This document shows, one piece after another, positions 1-9,400 of a DNA stretch of 64,000 nucleotides (position 1 is its first letter; each line of letters begins with the position of its first letter). The position numbers were made by a program, and so were the translations under genes. The stretch lies in contig CAVQDO010000023.1 in the NCBI GenBank assembly GCA_963711255.1, positions 1-64,000 of the forward strand, given 5' to 3'. This DNA comes from GCA-2746365 sp963711255. Lineage in GTDB: Bacteria > Pseudomonadota > Gammaproteobacteria > SZUA-229. The notes beneath the pieces are model-generated. The model was not told where the DNA came from and made no database searches. It saw nothing but the letters and a program-made list of their open reading frames with translations.

Positions 1-2
1 TG

Positions 3-167
3 GTCGCTGACATCCTGGCAATCAGCCATGAACACCCAAGTGTCAGGCAAGCCGAGGTTACGGTGGACAAACCGCATGCACTGCGTTTTGCTGATTCCGT
101 TTCCCTGACCCTGGATTATAACGCGGACAAAGCCACCAACCTTCATTACCTGGAGAAAGCCTCATGA
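3..167 (+). CDS. folX: Dihydroneopterin triphosphate 2'-epimerase FolX, C-terminal end (partial)
   Basis: The window opens inside this gene; 54 codons remain before TGA at 165-167. The visible tail contains HPSVRQAEVTVDKPHALRFA followed by DSVSLTLDY, which matches the C-terminal strand of FolX from memory of the E. coli protein ([21 protein letters not shown]) rather than FolB. FolX epimerises 7,8-dihydroneopterin triphosphate to dihydromonapterin triphosphate in the cytosol. The stop overlaps the folE start (ATGA), and folM follows, so the three form a tetrahydromonapterin operon. The N-terminal half and promoter lie outside the window. The FolX assignment over FolB rests on this short tail plus the neighbours. 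Confidence 0.85.
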   Translation, partial: VADILAISHEHPSVRQAEVTVDKPHALRFADSVSLTLDYNADKATNLHYLEKAS

Positions 168-853
168 ACCCAAACCCCGTGTACTTGAATAAAACCCAGC
201 CTGAACATACGGCACTATCTGAAGACGCTATCCTGGTCCGCAATACACTGATTCAACAGGGACTGGAAACACCGATGCTTGATACCGGGTTGAATCCTGA
301 AGAGAAATATCAGCGCATCAAGGAATTGATGTCAGATGTGGTCAGCACGCTTGGCCTGGACCTGTCTGATGATAGTCTGGCGGAAACTCCGCATCGCATC
401 GCCAAGATGTATGTTCATGAAATCTTCTCCGGGCTCGATTATAGTGAGTTTCCTAAGCTTTCAGTCATCGATAACAAGATGGGTGCCAACGAAATGGTCA
501 AGGTTCGCGACATCGATCTGACCAGTACCTGCGAACATCACTTTGTCACCATCGATGGTGTCGCCAAGGTTGCATACATTCCAAAAGACAAAATCATTGG
601 TTTGTCCAAGATCAATCGAGTGGTACGGTTCTTTGGGCGACGACCGCAGGTACAGGAACGCCTGACACGCCAGATACTGGTGGCACTGCAGGCGCTGCTG
701 AAAACAGATGATGTTGCGGTCAGTATCGATGCTACTCATTACTGCGTCAAATCCCGTGGTGTTCAGGATAGCAACTCACAGACCAGCACAACCGCACTAG
801 GTGGCTGTTTTAAGGAAAATATCCATACCCGTGCCGAGTTCCTCAATCCATGA
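164..853 (+). CDS. folE: GTP cyclohydrolase I (FolE)
   Basis: Converts GTP to 7,8-dihydroneopterin triphosphate, the first step to folate and, here, to monapterin. It has 229 residues, slightly longer than E. coli FolE (222), and aligns through its whole length. The zinc ligands are visible as C123 and H126 in STCEHHF and C194 in HYCVKSRG; the active-site stretch IGLSKINRVVRFF is at about 145-157. The ATG at 164 overlaps the folX stop (ATGA) and its own stop overlaps folM (ATGA at 850-853), so translation is probably coupled. This is the zinc type IA enzyme, not FolE2. The first 45 residues are less conserved. Confidence 0.97.
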   Translation: MNPNPVYLNKTQPEHTALSEDAILVRNTLIQQGLETPMLDTGLNPEEKYQRIKELMSDVVSTLGLDLSDDSLAETPHRIAKMYVHEIFSGLDYSEFPKLSVIDNKMGANEMVKVRDIDLTSTCEHHFVTIDGVAKVAYIPKDKIIGLSKINRVVRFFGRRPQVQERLTRQILVALQALLKTDDVAVSIDATHYCVKSRGVQDSNSQTSTTALGGCFKENIHTRAEFLNP

Positions 854-1563
854 GTAAAGAACCTCTGTTGATCACCGGAGTCGGCAAACGGGTCGGGCTA
901 CATCTGGCGCATACTTTTCTCGATCGCGGCATACCCGTTATCGGTACTTATCGCACGACTCGCTCCAGCGTGACTGAGCTGGAGCAGAAAGGTGCAGAAT
1001 TGTATCAGTGTGACTTTGATGATGATGCGCAAACCGATGCATTGATTGAGGATGTCCTGCGCAACCATAGCAGTCTGCGCGCGATCATACACAATGCCTC
1101 TGACTGGTTAGCTGATAAAGCAGAACTGCCTGGTGCTGAGATCATGCGACGCATGATGCAGGTCCATGTCAGCGCCCCCTACCAGATCAATCTGGCACTG
1201 GAACCTCTACTCGAGGCAAGCGAGGCCGGTCACGCAGATATCATTCATGTCGGAGATTATGTCAGCAGTCGGGGCAGCAAAAAACATATCGCCTACGCTG
1301 CGAGTAAAGCAGCGCAGGACAACCTGACGCAATCCTTTGCAGCGAAACTGGCACCCAGGATCAAGGTCAATAGCCTGGCACCGGCCCTGGTAATGTTCAA
1401 CCCTGATGATGATGAAGCGTATCGACGCAAAGCTCTTGATAAGAGTCTCATGCAGTGCGAGGCCGGCCTCGATGAATTCCAGCACGCGATCGATTACCTG
1501 CTGCAAAGTCATTATGTCACCGGCCGGGTACTGCCTATGGATGGTGGACGTCATCTACGATAA
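850..1563 (+). CDS. folM: Dihydromonapterin reductase FolM (SDR family)
   Basis: NADPH-dependent short-chain reductase that makes tetrahydromonapterin from dihydromonapterin and has some dihydrofolate reductase activity. The nucleotide-binding motif TGVGKRVG is at residues 9-16, NAS at 82-84, and the catalytic Y149-x3-K153 lies in IAYAASKAA. The C-terminus VTGRVLPMDGGRHLR closely resembles E. coli FolM. The gene starts at the ATG overlapping the folE stop and closes the folX-folE-folM set. The context of FolE and FolX supports FolM over a generic FabG-like SDR. No later pterin gene follows; a 311-base spacer comes next. Confidence 0.93.
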   Translation: MSKEPLLITGVGKRVGLHLAHTFLDRGIPVIGTYRTTRSSVTELEQKGAELYQCDFDDDAQTDALIEDVLRNHSSLRAIIHNASDWLADKAELPGAEIMRRMMQVHVSAPYQINLALEPLLEASEAGHADIIHVGDYVSSRGSKKHIAYAASKAAQDNLTQSFAAKLAPRIKVNSLAPALVMFNPDDDEAYRRKALDKSLMQCEAGLDEFQHAIDYLLQSHYVTGRVLPMDGGRHLR

Positions 1564-1874
1564 GCGGCAGGCTTGATATTCTAAAAACAGCAAAAACACC
1601 GATTCTTTTTAATGTTGAATAACTGGGGTCAGGTGAAACTTTCTATACTTGATCAGGCTTAGTTGCTTGTTAATACCAGCATGACTTTTTATTTAAATGA
1701 ACGGTGGGGTTATTTTTTTAACCAATCGTTTGAATTGGTCACTATATATTTCCTTTGTTCGCTTTGATTAAATGAAAGGAGACAGATCCTGTTAGTTTTT
1801 AAATGGACCTGTCCCATTTAGTCTGTTTAGCCTTAATGGTGAACAATGCGCTTAGCTGCCTGTCATAAATCGTC
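1564..1874. other. Intergenic spacer with short dispersed-repeat motifs
   Basis: No gene is visible in these 311 bases. A stretch at 1624-1643 (TGGGGTCAGGTGAAACTTTC) recurs with few changes at 11619-11638, downstream of another gene. Near 1782-1815 an AGACAGATCCTG stretch is followed by GGACCTGTCCC. A similar GATCTGTCCC occurs at 5155-5164. These look like remnants of a short dispersed intergenic element. I cannot assign a function. Confidence 0.4.
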
Positions 1875-2819
1875 ATGAACAAGCCATCGGTCAACCTGCT
1901 GTATCGCTTTGTGCTGAGCCTTATACTGCTGCAGCCAATGGCACTGATGTCATCACAGCAGTATAGCGAGATAGTGCATGAAGACCAGGTTATCTCCATC
2001 CATTACCACTCATCTTTTACTACAGTAGAACGCAAGATGACGCAGCAGTGGCTGAAACAGGTAACCGATGCATTATTGACCGTCTACGGCGAATTGCCGA
2101 AAGACGACTATCGAATAAGTATCGAGCGAAGTGCCAGTCGCCATAGTCCGGTACCCTGGGGGCATGTAGAACGCGGCTCGCCGACAAATGTGGTATTAGT
2201 CATAAATCCCGAGCTTGGATATGAATCACTCATCGATGACTGGACCGCCTTTCACGAACTCAGCCACCTGCTGCTACCATACAGGGGTCATGGCAACATC
2301 TGGTTGTCAGAAGGCCTGGCGACCTACTACCAGAATATAATTCAGGCGCGCAACGGTCAGTTCGATGAGACCGAGATGTGGAGCAGGCTGGTTGCAGGTT
2401 TCAAGCGCGGCAGCGAAGAACAGCGTTGGCGACATGTTAACCTGACACAGGTAAGCGACAGTCTCCGTGAAACCCGGCAATATATGCGCGTACACTGGAG
2501 CGGTGTACTGTACTGGCTGAGCGCCGACATCGAGCTGAGGAAGCAGGGAAAAACACTCGATGGCGTATTGAAAAAGTTGCGAAATTGCTGTGAATCGCGC
2601 TTGATGTCTGCTCAACAGATCGTCAGCAAACTTGATGAACTGAGTGGCGGCAATCTGTTTGTTCCGTTGTTTGAAAAATATAGTGAGAGTTATTCGACAC
2701 CCGAGTATGAGCCATTACTGGTTAAACTGGGTGTCGCACAGAATGGACCGCTGGGAACCGTTTCATTTGAGAAAGATGCAGAGCTGTCTGCAATCCGGCG
2801 ACAGATATACTTCAGGTAA
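1875..2819 (+). CDS. Secreted gluzincin-type zinc metalloprotease, family unknown
   Basis: A 314-residue protein with an N-terminal hydrophobic export segment (about residues 8-26) ending near a possible cleavage site before QQYSE. The zinc site of a gluzincin peptidase is clear: HELSH at 127-131 and a downstream glutamate in WLSEGLATYY (E146), only 15 residues after the second histidine, as in M1/M61-like folds. It should act in the periplasm or outside the cell. The substrate is unknown. No inhibitor or partner gene is adjacent. The start at 1875 is the first ATG in frame and gives a proper signal peptide. The C-terminal half (about 160-314) has no motif I recognise. Confidence 0.75.
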   Translation: MNKPSVNLLYRFVLSLILLQPMALMSSQQYSEIVHEDQVISIHYHSSFTTVERKMTQQWLKQVTDALLTVYGELPKDDYRISIERSASRHSPVPWGHVERGSPTNVVLVINPELGYESLIDDWTAFHELSHLLLPYRGHGNIWLSEGLATYYQNIIQARNGQFDETEMWSRLVAGFKRGSEEQRWRHVNLTQVSDSLRETRQYMRVHWSGVLYWLSADIELRKQGKTLDGVLKKLRNCCESRLMSAQQIVSKLDELSGGNLFVPLFEKYSESYSTPEYEPLLVKLGVAQNGPLGTVSFEKDAELSAIRRQIYFR

Positions 2820-2989
2820 GCCTTTTCTTCGTTGAAATAAAACATAAAGGCCGAGAGCCGGATAAGAAACTTAAAAAAGCGGCTGTCAGTAGCATGTCAA
2901 ACGAACCTTCGTCTGACAAATCCCCAGAACCTGTAGCGTTAAAAAAATAATTTACCCGGGGTGTTGTCGATATTATCCTGGAAGTTAGT

Positions 2990-3538
2990 TTAGCTGGAAT
3001 CACTATTAACGGGCTTAACCTCACTAACAGGTTTTCTTTCAGTGTTAAGGCTTAAAGCCTCTTTTTGTCGCGATACGACTTCCTGCCGAACGCGCATGAG
3101 ATAACCACCCAGCGCACCACCTCCGACTGCCAGCGTCAGCAAACCCAGTGTAATAAGCTGGCTGAAGATCATCAGTGAGCCAGCGGCAACAATGCCAATA
3201 AAACTCGCACCCAGTTTGAAACTGGACCTGGCGTGTACACGATTGGTTTCTTTGCGGATTTCTTCATGACTTTTGCGTATAAGACTGGTCTTTTGGCGTT
3301 CAGCGTTAACTCGCAATTTTTCCCGCTCTTTGTAAAATTCATCTTTCGCGTTCGCCAGAGCATCTTTTTTAGCATGGCTGGCGATGGAGGCAAACCAGAA
3401 GGCGGTGACCAGGCAAATGATTAAAGCAAGTAATAACACTGCCAGCCAAAGCTCATGGTCACCGGATTTTATAACCGCAAGCGTCATAGCCCCAGTGGCG
3501 ATTTGAATGATCAGAATGCCCGGCAGATATTTCAACAT
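2990..3538 (-). CDS. Membrane protein with central coiled coil, unknown function
   Basis: A 182-residue protein with two hydrophobic segments near the N-terminus (about 5-23 and 30-53), a highly charged predicted helix (about 56-105, rich in K, E and R), then two more hydrophobic stretches (about 110-145, with a glycine-rich VGGGALGGYLM) and a polar tail. It is probably an inner-membrane protein with a cytoplasmic or periplasmic helical hairpin. I do not recognise the family. It is transcribed against both neighbours. The downstream 170 bases up to 2819 hold no gene I can support. Confidence 0.55.
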   Translation of the reverse strand: MLKYLPGILIIQIATGAMTLAVIKSGDHELWLAVLLLALIICLVTAFWFASIASHAKKDALANAKDEFYKEREKLRVNAERQKTSLIRKSHEEIRKETNRVHARSSFKLGASFIGIVAAGSLMIFSQLITLGLLTLAVGGGALGGYLMRVRQEVVSRQKEALSLNTERKPVSEVKPVNSDSS

Positions 3539-3900
3539 GGCTTATATTAGTCAGAATCTGCTTGATGAAGCAAGCGTTCATAAGTGATGTAAGTTGTTAT
3601 AAAACGGGGGAGCGGATAAAAATTATTTTGCATAAGTATTATAAATCTCTGGTTTTTACTCTGATCAGTGATGCTAAATATTGCTTTATGTTATTGTAGA
3701 GGCTATCTACCATCTCCGCTGGATTCAGGAAATTAATGGGGTCGGTTGTCGGCAACTGCTGCTCGATAATAGCTTTTGCATTGTTCTATTACCTGTAATC
3801 CGTTGAGTTGTACTAGCTGCGTCGATGTAGGCAACAAAGGGGAGTTATTGACTAAATGGCGTTATCTCTCATGACCACTAATCTCTGAGCATACCTGTTA
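3539..3900. other. Intergenic region, no gene recognised
   Basis: These 362 bases separate a minus-strand gene from a plus-strand gene and should hold both promoters. The sequence is AT-rich in its first half. I see no long open frame, tRNA or clear hairpin, and no convincing Shine-Dalgarno sequence before the ATG at 3901. Confidence 0.4.
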
Positions 3901-4248
3901 ATGAATCTGTTACTCGTATCATTTTTCCTTCTTATCTCTGCCGCAGCGATCGGCTTTTACCTGGTCTACCTTGGTCTGCATAAGCGCAAGCGCTCGCCCG
4001 GTCTTGGCCTCATGCATGCAGGTCTGGCGCTGTCCGGTTTCGTCGTATTGCTCATAGAGATATTCACCGGCCCGATAGACAAGCTTAATAATGTCGCTGC
4101 ACTTTTATTGTTCGCCGCTATCCTGGGTGGCGCCATGGTCTTTGCCTTGCATGAAGAGGGCAAACCACCTGCGATGGCCGCGGTCACTGCACATTCCATA
4201 ATGGGCCTGGTCGGTATATTGTTTCTGAGTATCAATTTGTTTTTTTAA
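3901..4248 (+). CDS. Small four-helix inner-membrane protein, unknown
   Basis: A 115-residue, almost wholly hydrophobic protein. Segments at about 2-24, 37-56, 64-83 and 90-112 are long enough to span the membrane. A short basic loop (HKRKRSP) follows the first helix, which by the positive-inside rule puts that loop in the cytoplasm. Single histidines in MHAGLALSG and ALHEEGK could bind a cofactor, but this is speculation. I do not recognise a family. It lies 81 bases before the K+ channel gene and may share its transcript. Confidence 0.55.
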   Translation: MNLLLVSFFLLISAAAIGFYLVYLGLHKRKRSPGLGLMHAGLALSGFVVLLIEIFTGPIDKLNNVAALLLFAAILGGAMVFALHEEGKPPAMAAVTAHSIMGLVGILFLSINLFF

Positions 4249-4329
4249 AGGCTAATAAAATAACAAATAACAGCAATAAGGCCATGTTTTACTGTTTATA
4301 CCTGATCATAAACTATATGAGCATATGTT

Positions 4330-5052
4330 ATGAAAAGTAGAATCGATTTTTTTAGAGAAATGGTTGATGACCCGAAAACTCCTCATGGCCGTTATTTTAT
4401 GCTGCTCGTACAGTCGCTTATTATTATTTCGATAGCAGCATTTACATTAGAAACTGTACCCAATAGAAGTGAGTTATATTATTTTTCTTTATATTGCATC
4501 GAAGTAGTCACCATCACGATATTTACTATCGAATATATCGCAAGAATTGCACTAAGCACAAAATCAGTAAAATTCATTTTTTCTTTTTACGGGCTAATCG
4601 ATCTTGTTTCAATATTACCTTTTTATATATTTTTATTTACCGGTGCAGATGCGAGAGGATTTAAAGTTCTGCGTATGTTTCGACTATTGCGATTATTTAA
4701 ATTATTCAGGTACGGTAAGTCACTGGACAGATACAGAAAAGCATTCGCACTGGTTAAACGTGACTTGATTGTTTTTGGCGCGGTCGCTTTTATTACTCTT
4801 TATATAACCGGAGTAGGCATATACTTTTGTGAAAATGAAGCGCAACCTGAGAAATTTTCTTCGATTTTTGATGGTATCTGGTGGGCTATCGTTACACTAA
4901 CAACCGTCGGCTTCGGTGATTCATACCCGATAACAACCATAGGACGAATGTTTACATTTTTTATATTAATAATCGGCCTGGCTATTGTATCGGTACCTAC
5001 GGCATTGATTTCCTCAGCTTTAACTGAAGTCAGGAAAAACGAGAATAAATAA
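4330..5052 (+). CDS. Voltage-gated potassium channel (Kv-like, six transmembrane)
   Basis: A 240-residue ion channel of the voltage-gated superfamily. The selectivity filter TTVGFGD is at 191-197 between S5 and S6. The S4 voltage sensor is unusually clear: basic residues every third position at R115, R118, R121, K124 and R127. Acidic residues in S2/S3 (E61, E68, D91) fit the sensor partners. It ends shortly after S6, with no cytoplasmic RCK or cyclic-nucleotide domain, so gating is probably by voltage alone. Codon use is visibly more AT-rich than in the RND genes that follow, which may mean a different history. Confidence 0.9.
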   Translation: MKSRIDFFREMVDDPKTPHGRYFMLLVQSLIIISIAAFTLETVPNRSELYYFSLYCIEVVTITIFTIEYIARIALSTKSVKFIFSFYGLIDLVSILPFYIFLFTGADARGFKVLRMFRLLRLFKLFRYGKSLDRYRKAFALVKRDLIVFGAVAFITLYITGVGIYFCENEAQPEKFSSIFDGIWWAIVTLTTVGFGDSYPITTIGRMFTFFILIIGLAIVSVPTALISSALTEVRKNENK

Positions 5053-5084
5053 AAAAGCAACAGGCGACGTAACTATTTATTACT

Positions 5085-5111
5085 CCCCCTTTATCCTGGT
5101 AGTAAAGGGGG
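5085..5111 (+). terminator. Stem-loop after the K+ channel gene
   Basis: A perfect 9-base stem (CCCCCTTTA at 5085-5093 with TAAAGGGGG at 5103-5111) and a 9-base loop, 33 bases past the channel stop. There is no immediate T-run; five Ts follow at 5122-5126. It is a candidate transcript end, not a textbook terminator. Confidence 0.35.
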
Positions 5112-5291
5112 TCTGAGCACGGTTTTTACTAATATCAGGAACAATGGCAGATCTGATCTGTCCCTGATTTATCGCAGTTAAAGAGCCTACACTTTATATA
5201 GCAATATTAGTGCAGTTCGTAGTATTGTTTAGCCTGAGTCCAGAGTGTAGGATTCAGCGAAACTTCAATAGTGATTTCAGCAGAGATACCG

Positions 5292-6452
5292 ATGGTCAAA
5301 AATCAGGGCGTTTGTCATTCCAACAGTTATAGATTCCTTACCTGTCTGCTAACACTGGCATTTTTACTCGTTGCTAATACAGCAGCGACTGCAGCGCCAG
5401 CGCCCAAGGGAGCAAAGCATGTCATCGTGGCACCGGTGGTGATGAAGCAGATCTCTGACCGGATAGAAGCACTGGGCACCGCGCGTGCTACCGAGTCTGT
5501 CAACATCACTGCCAGCATTACTGAAAAAGTAACACAGATCCATTTTGATGATGGCCAGCAGGTTAAGGCGGGGGACAAGCTCGTGGTGCTTAGTCAGGCT
5601 GAAGAACAGGCAGATCTCATACGGGCGCAGGCGGTGCGAGGCGAACGTAAACTTGCGCTTGAACGCCTGCGGCAGTTAGAAGAACGACAGCTGACATCAC
5701 CGGATGAAATAGACCGTACCCGTCTCGAACTGGAGCAGGCAGAAGCCAGTATCAATGTTATTAAAACCCGCATCAGTGACCGCGTTATCCGTGCCCCGTT
5801 TGACGGTACTGTCGGCCTGCGCAATATCAGTGCCGGCGCACTGGTTGAAACTGGCGACCTGATTGCTACTCTCGATGATACTCGGGAGATTAAACTTGAT
5901 TTCAGCGTACCCTCGGTATTTCTCACCGAGTTGAAACCGGGCATGAAGATAAAGGCGCAGGCGGCAGCACTGGGCAATATAGAATACTCGGGCGAAGTGA
6001 AAAGCATCAATAGTCGCATTGACCCGGTTACCCGTTCCATCCAGGTGCGTGCCCTGCTGCCCAACCCCGATGGCAGCATTCTGCCCGGTATCCTGATGCA
6101 GGTTGATCTTTTGCTTAACACCCGGCAGGCGCTGGTGATTCCGGAAGCCGCGCTGTTGCCGCTGGCCGACAGGCAGTACGTGATGGTGCGCGTTGACAAA
6201 GACGGCAAGGACACGGTGGAGAAAAGGCAGGTAAAAATCGGCCTGCGCCTGCCCGGTTATGTCGAGATACTCGATGGCCTGAGTGCTGACGAGCAGATTG
6301 TTACCCACGGCAATAGCAAGGTACAGCCGGGTGATATGCTCGATGTGATGGCCGTCGATGATGGCAGTGTTGATATCAGCAGCATCATAAAAAAACAGAA
6401 AACGAAAGCGACCAGCTCTACAACTAACAAGCCTAAAGGTACAGTTCCTTGA
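5292..6452 (+). CDS. RND efflux periplasmic adaptor (membrane fusion protein)
   Basis: The periplasmic linker of a tripartite efflux pump. After a signal segment (hydrophobic run LTCLLTLAFLLVANTAATAA) it shows the lipoyl half-motif with FDDGQQVKAGDKLVVL, an alpha-helical hairpin rich in R, E and L, the second lipoyl half RAPFDGTVGLRNISAGALVE, then beta-barrel and membrane-proximal domains. I prefer the ATG at 5292, because it follows AGAGATACCG and gives a compact signal peptide; an upstream in-frame start at 5271 is possible. The stop overlaps the pump gene start (TTGA). The sequence type resembles MexE-like adaptors. No lipobox cysteine is present. Substrate unknown. Confidence 0.92.
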   Translation: MVKNQGVCHSNSYRFLTCLLTLAFLLVANTAATAAPAPKGAKHVIVAPVVMKQISDRIEALGTARATESVNITASITEKVTQIHFDDGQQVKAGDKLVVLSQAEEQADLIRAQAVRGERKLALERLRQLEERQLTSPDEIDRTRLELEQAEASINVIKTRISDRVIRAPFDGTVGLRNISAGALVETGDLIATLDDTREIKLDFSVPSVFLTELKPGMKIKAQAAALGNIEYSGEVKSINSRIDPVTRSIQVRALLPNPDGSILPGILMQVDLLLNTRQALVIPEAALLPLADRQYVMVRVDKDGKDTVEKRQVKIGLRLPGYVEILDGLSADEQIVTHGNSKVQPGDMLDVMAVDDGSVDISSIIKKQKTKATSSTTNKPKGTVP

Positions 6453-9400
6453 TACTTTCTGATGTCTCGGTCAGGCGCCCGGTGCTGGCAGCCGTATTAT
6501 CCATATTGCTCATCGCTTTCGGTCTGCTCGCTTTTGATCGCCTGCCTTTGCGCGAATTTCCTAATATTGATCCGCCCGTTGTCTCCATCGAAACGGTCTA
6601 CCCGGGTGCCTCAGCGGATGTCGTTGAAAGCCGTATTACCCGTATCATAGAAGACCGTATTGCCGGTATCGAAGGCATGCGTTTTATCGAGTCCAGCAGT
6701 GAAGACGGCAGTTCAAACATATCCGTTGAATTTGATGTCGATCGTGATATCGACGCTGCTGCCAATGATATCCGTGACCGGGTATCAGGCGTGCTCGATA
6801 ATTTGCCGGTAGAAGCGGAGCCACCCGATATTCAGAAAGCCAGCAGTGACGACGATGTCATTATGTGGCTTAACCTGTCCAGTGACCGGCTCACCGTGCC
6901 GGGATTAACGGACTATGCCGAACGTTACCTGCTGGATCGTTTTTCGGTGCTCGATGGCGTCGCCCGTGTGCGCATCGGTGGTAAACAGTCTTACGCCATG
7001 CGCATCTGGCTTGACCGTAACCGGCTGGCTGCGCGCGAGCTGACGGTTGCCGATGTCGAGAACGCGCTGCGTACCGAAAATGTCGAACTGCCGGCCGGCA
7101 GTATCGACTCCGATGAGCGTCAGTTTACCGTGCGCATCAAACGCCAGTTTCGTACCGCCGACGAATTTTCACGGTTGGTGGTGAGCAAGGGCGATGATGC
7201 TCACCTGACTCGCCTGGGCGATATTGCCCGTGTTGAACGCACGGCAGAAGAGGACCGGCTGTTCTTTCGCGGTAATGGCATTCCCATGGTCGGTATCGGT
7301 ATTATCAAACAGTCCACGGCCAACACACTGGAAGTGGCGCGTGCCGCCAAGGCTGAAATGCTGCGCCTGAATCCGACCTTGCCCGCGGGCATGAAAATCG
7401 ACCAGAGTTTTGACAGCTCGGTGTTTATCGAAGGTGCCATCAGTGAAGTCTATAAAACGCTGGCTATCGCTATTGTCCTGGTTATCCTGGTTATTTACCT
7501 GTTTCTCGGCAGCCTGCGCGCGACGCTGGTGCCGGCGGTAACCGTTCCTATTTCATTGATCGCCAGTTCGCTGGTGCTGATGGCACTGGATTACTCGATT
7601 AATATGCTGACGCTGCTGGCGCTTGTGCTGGCCATCGGCCTGGTGGTGGACGATGCCATCGTGGTGCTGGAAAACATTCACCGGCGTATGGATAAATACG
7701 GTGAGTCCCGGCTGGTGGCCGCTTATCGCGGCAGCCGCCAGGTGGCCTTTGCGGTGGTCGCAACCAGCCTGGTGCTGGTATCGGTGTTTGTACCCATCGC
7801 TTTCCTGCAGGGTGATGTCGGCCGCCTGTTCTCCGAGTTTGCCATTACCATGGCGGCGGCGGTGGCTTTTTCCAGTTTTGTCGCGCTGTCTTTGTCGCCA
7901 ATGCTGGCATCAAAAGTATTGCATCCCAGCGGCAAGGACAATGCGGTGACAAAATTTGTCGATGCCGGATTTCGCAAATTGCAGCGCGGTTACCATGCCG
8001 TACTTGCCGCTGCGCTGAAGCACAAGTGGATCATCGTGCTGGTGTTTGTTCTAGTCGCTGCTTCGTCTTCATGGCTGTTGACAAACATTCCTGATGAGTA
8101 CACGCCGAAAGAAGACCGCGGCGCTTTTTATGTGATGGTTAACGGCCCGGAAGGCGCTTCCTATAAATACATCAAAAAATACATGGATGAGGCAGAAAGC
8201 AGGCTGATGCCGCTGGTGGAGTCGGGTGAGATAACACGCCTGCTGGTAAGGGCGCCGCGCAGTTTCGGTAATGTCGCTATTTTTAATACCGGCATTATGA
8301 TATTGGTGCTCAATGACTGGGACAAGCGCCGCTCCGCCTGGGAGATTATGGCTGATGTGCGCGCAAGACTCGGCGACCTTCCCGGTGTTAAGGCGTTCCC
8401 GGTGATGCGACAGGGTTTCGGTGCACGCATCCAGAAACCGGTGCAGTTTGTTATCGGCGGCGGTACCTATGAGCAACTGGCCGAATGGCGCGACATACTG
8501 CTGGACCGGCTGAAGCAGGATAACCCCGGCCTGATCGGACTGGACTGGGACTACAAGGAAACCAAGCCGCAGATGCAGGTGGTGATCGATTATGATCGTG
8601 CCGCTGATCTCGGGGTTACCGTGAGCAATATCGGCCGCACCCTGGAGACCATGCTGGGCTCGCGCCGGGTGACCACCTATATTGATGAAGGCCAGGAATA
8701 TTACATTTTGCTTGAAGGCGAACGCAATGCGCAGCGCACGCCCAGTGACATACAGAATATTTATGTGCGCTCGGAACGTACAGGGCAACTCATTCCATTA
8801 TCCAACCTGGTTCAGCTGGAAGAGTTCGCTGACTCGATCAAGCTCAACCGTTACAACCGCGTTCGCAGTATTACACTGGAAGCTAACCTGGCGGAAGGTT
8901 ACTCACTGGGCGAGGCATTGATACACCTCGAAGGACTGGTCGAGGAATATTTGCCGGGGCAGGTGATTATTGACTACAAGGGGCAGTCGCGAGATTACAA
9001 GTTTGCTGGCGAATCGCTGCTGTTTATTTTCATGCTCGGCATCATGGTAGTGTTCCTGGTGCTGGCAGCACAGTTTGAGAGCTGGATCCATCCCTTTATC
9101 ATCATGCTTACCGTGCCGCTGGCGATGACTGGCGCATTGCTGGGTCTGTATCTCACCGGTCAGACGCTTAACCTGTACAGCCAGATTGGACTTATCATGC
9201 TGGTCGGACTGTCGGCGAAAAACGGCATATTGATTGTCGAATTTGCTAACCAGTTGCGCGACCAGGGCCGTGAATTCCACGAAGCCCTGATCGAAGCGGC
9301 CGATACCCGTTTCCGTCCGATTGTTATGACCGGTATTACGACTGCAGCCGGCTCTGTACCGCTGCTGATTTCAACCGGCGCCGGCACGGAAACGCGTTTT

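Noticed and set aside
461..739. Minus-strand 92-codon frame inside folE
   Set aside because: Antisense to a fully conserved enzyme with no independent signal.
2820..2949. Small frame ending MSNEPSSDKSPEPVALKK after the metalloprotease
   Set aside because: Reads like a protein tail but has no upstream start or Shine-Dalgarno in frame; too short to support.
5594..6308. Two long minus-strand frames inside the RND adaptor
   Set aside because: Shadow frames of a well-conserved adaptor; composition (Ser/Arg-rich) is typical of antisense reading.
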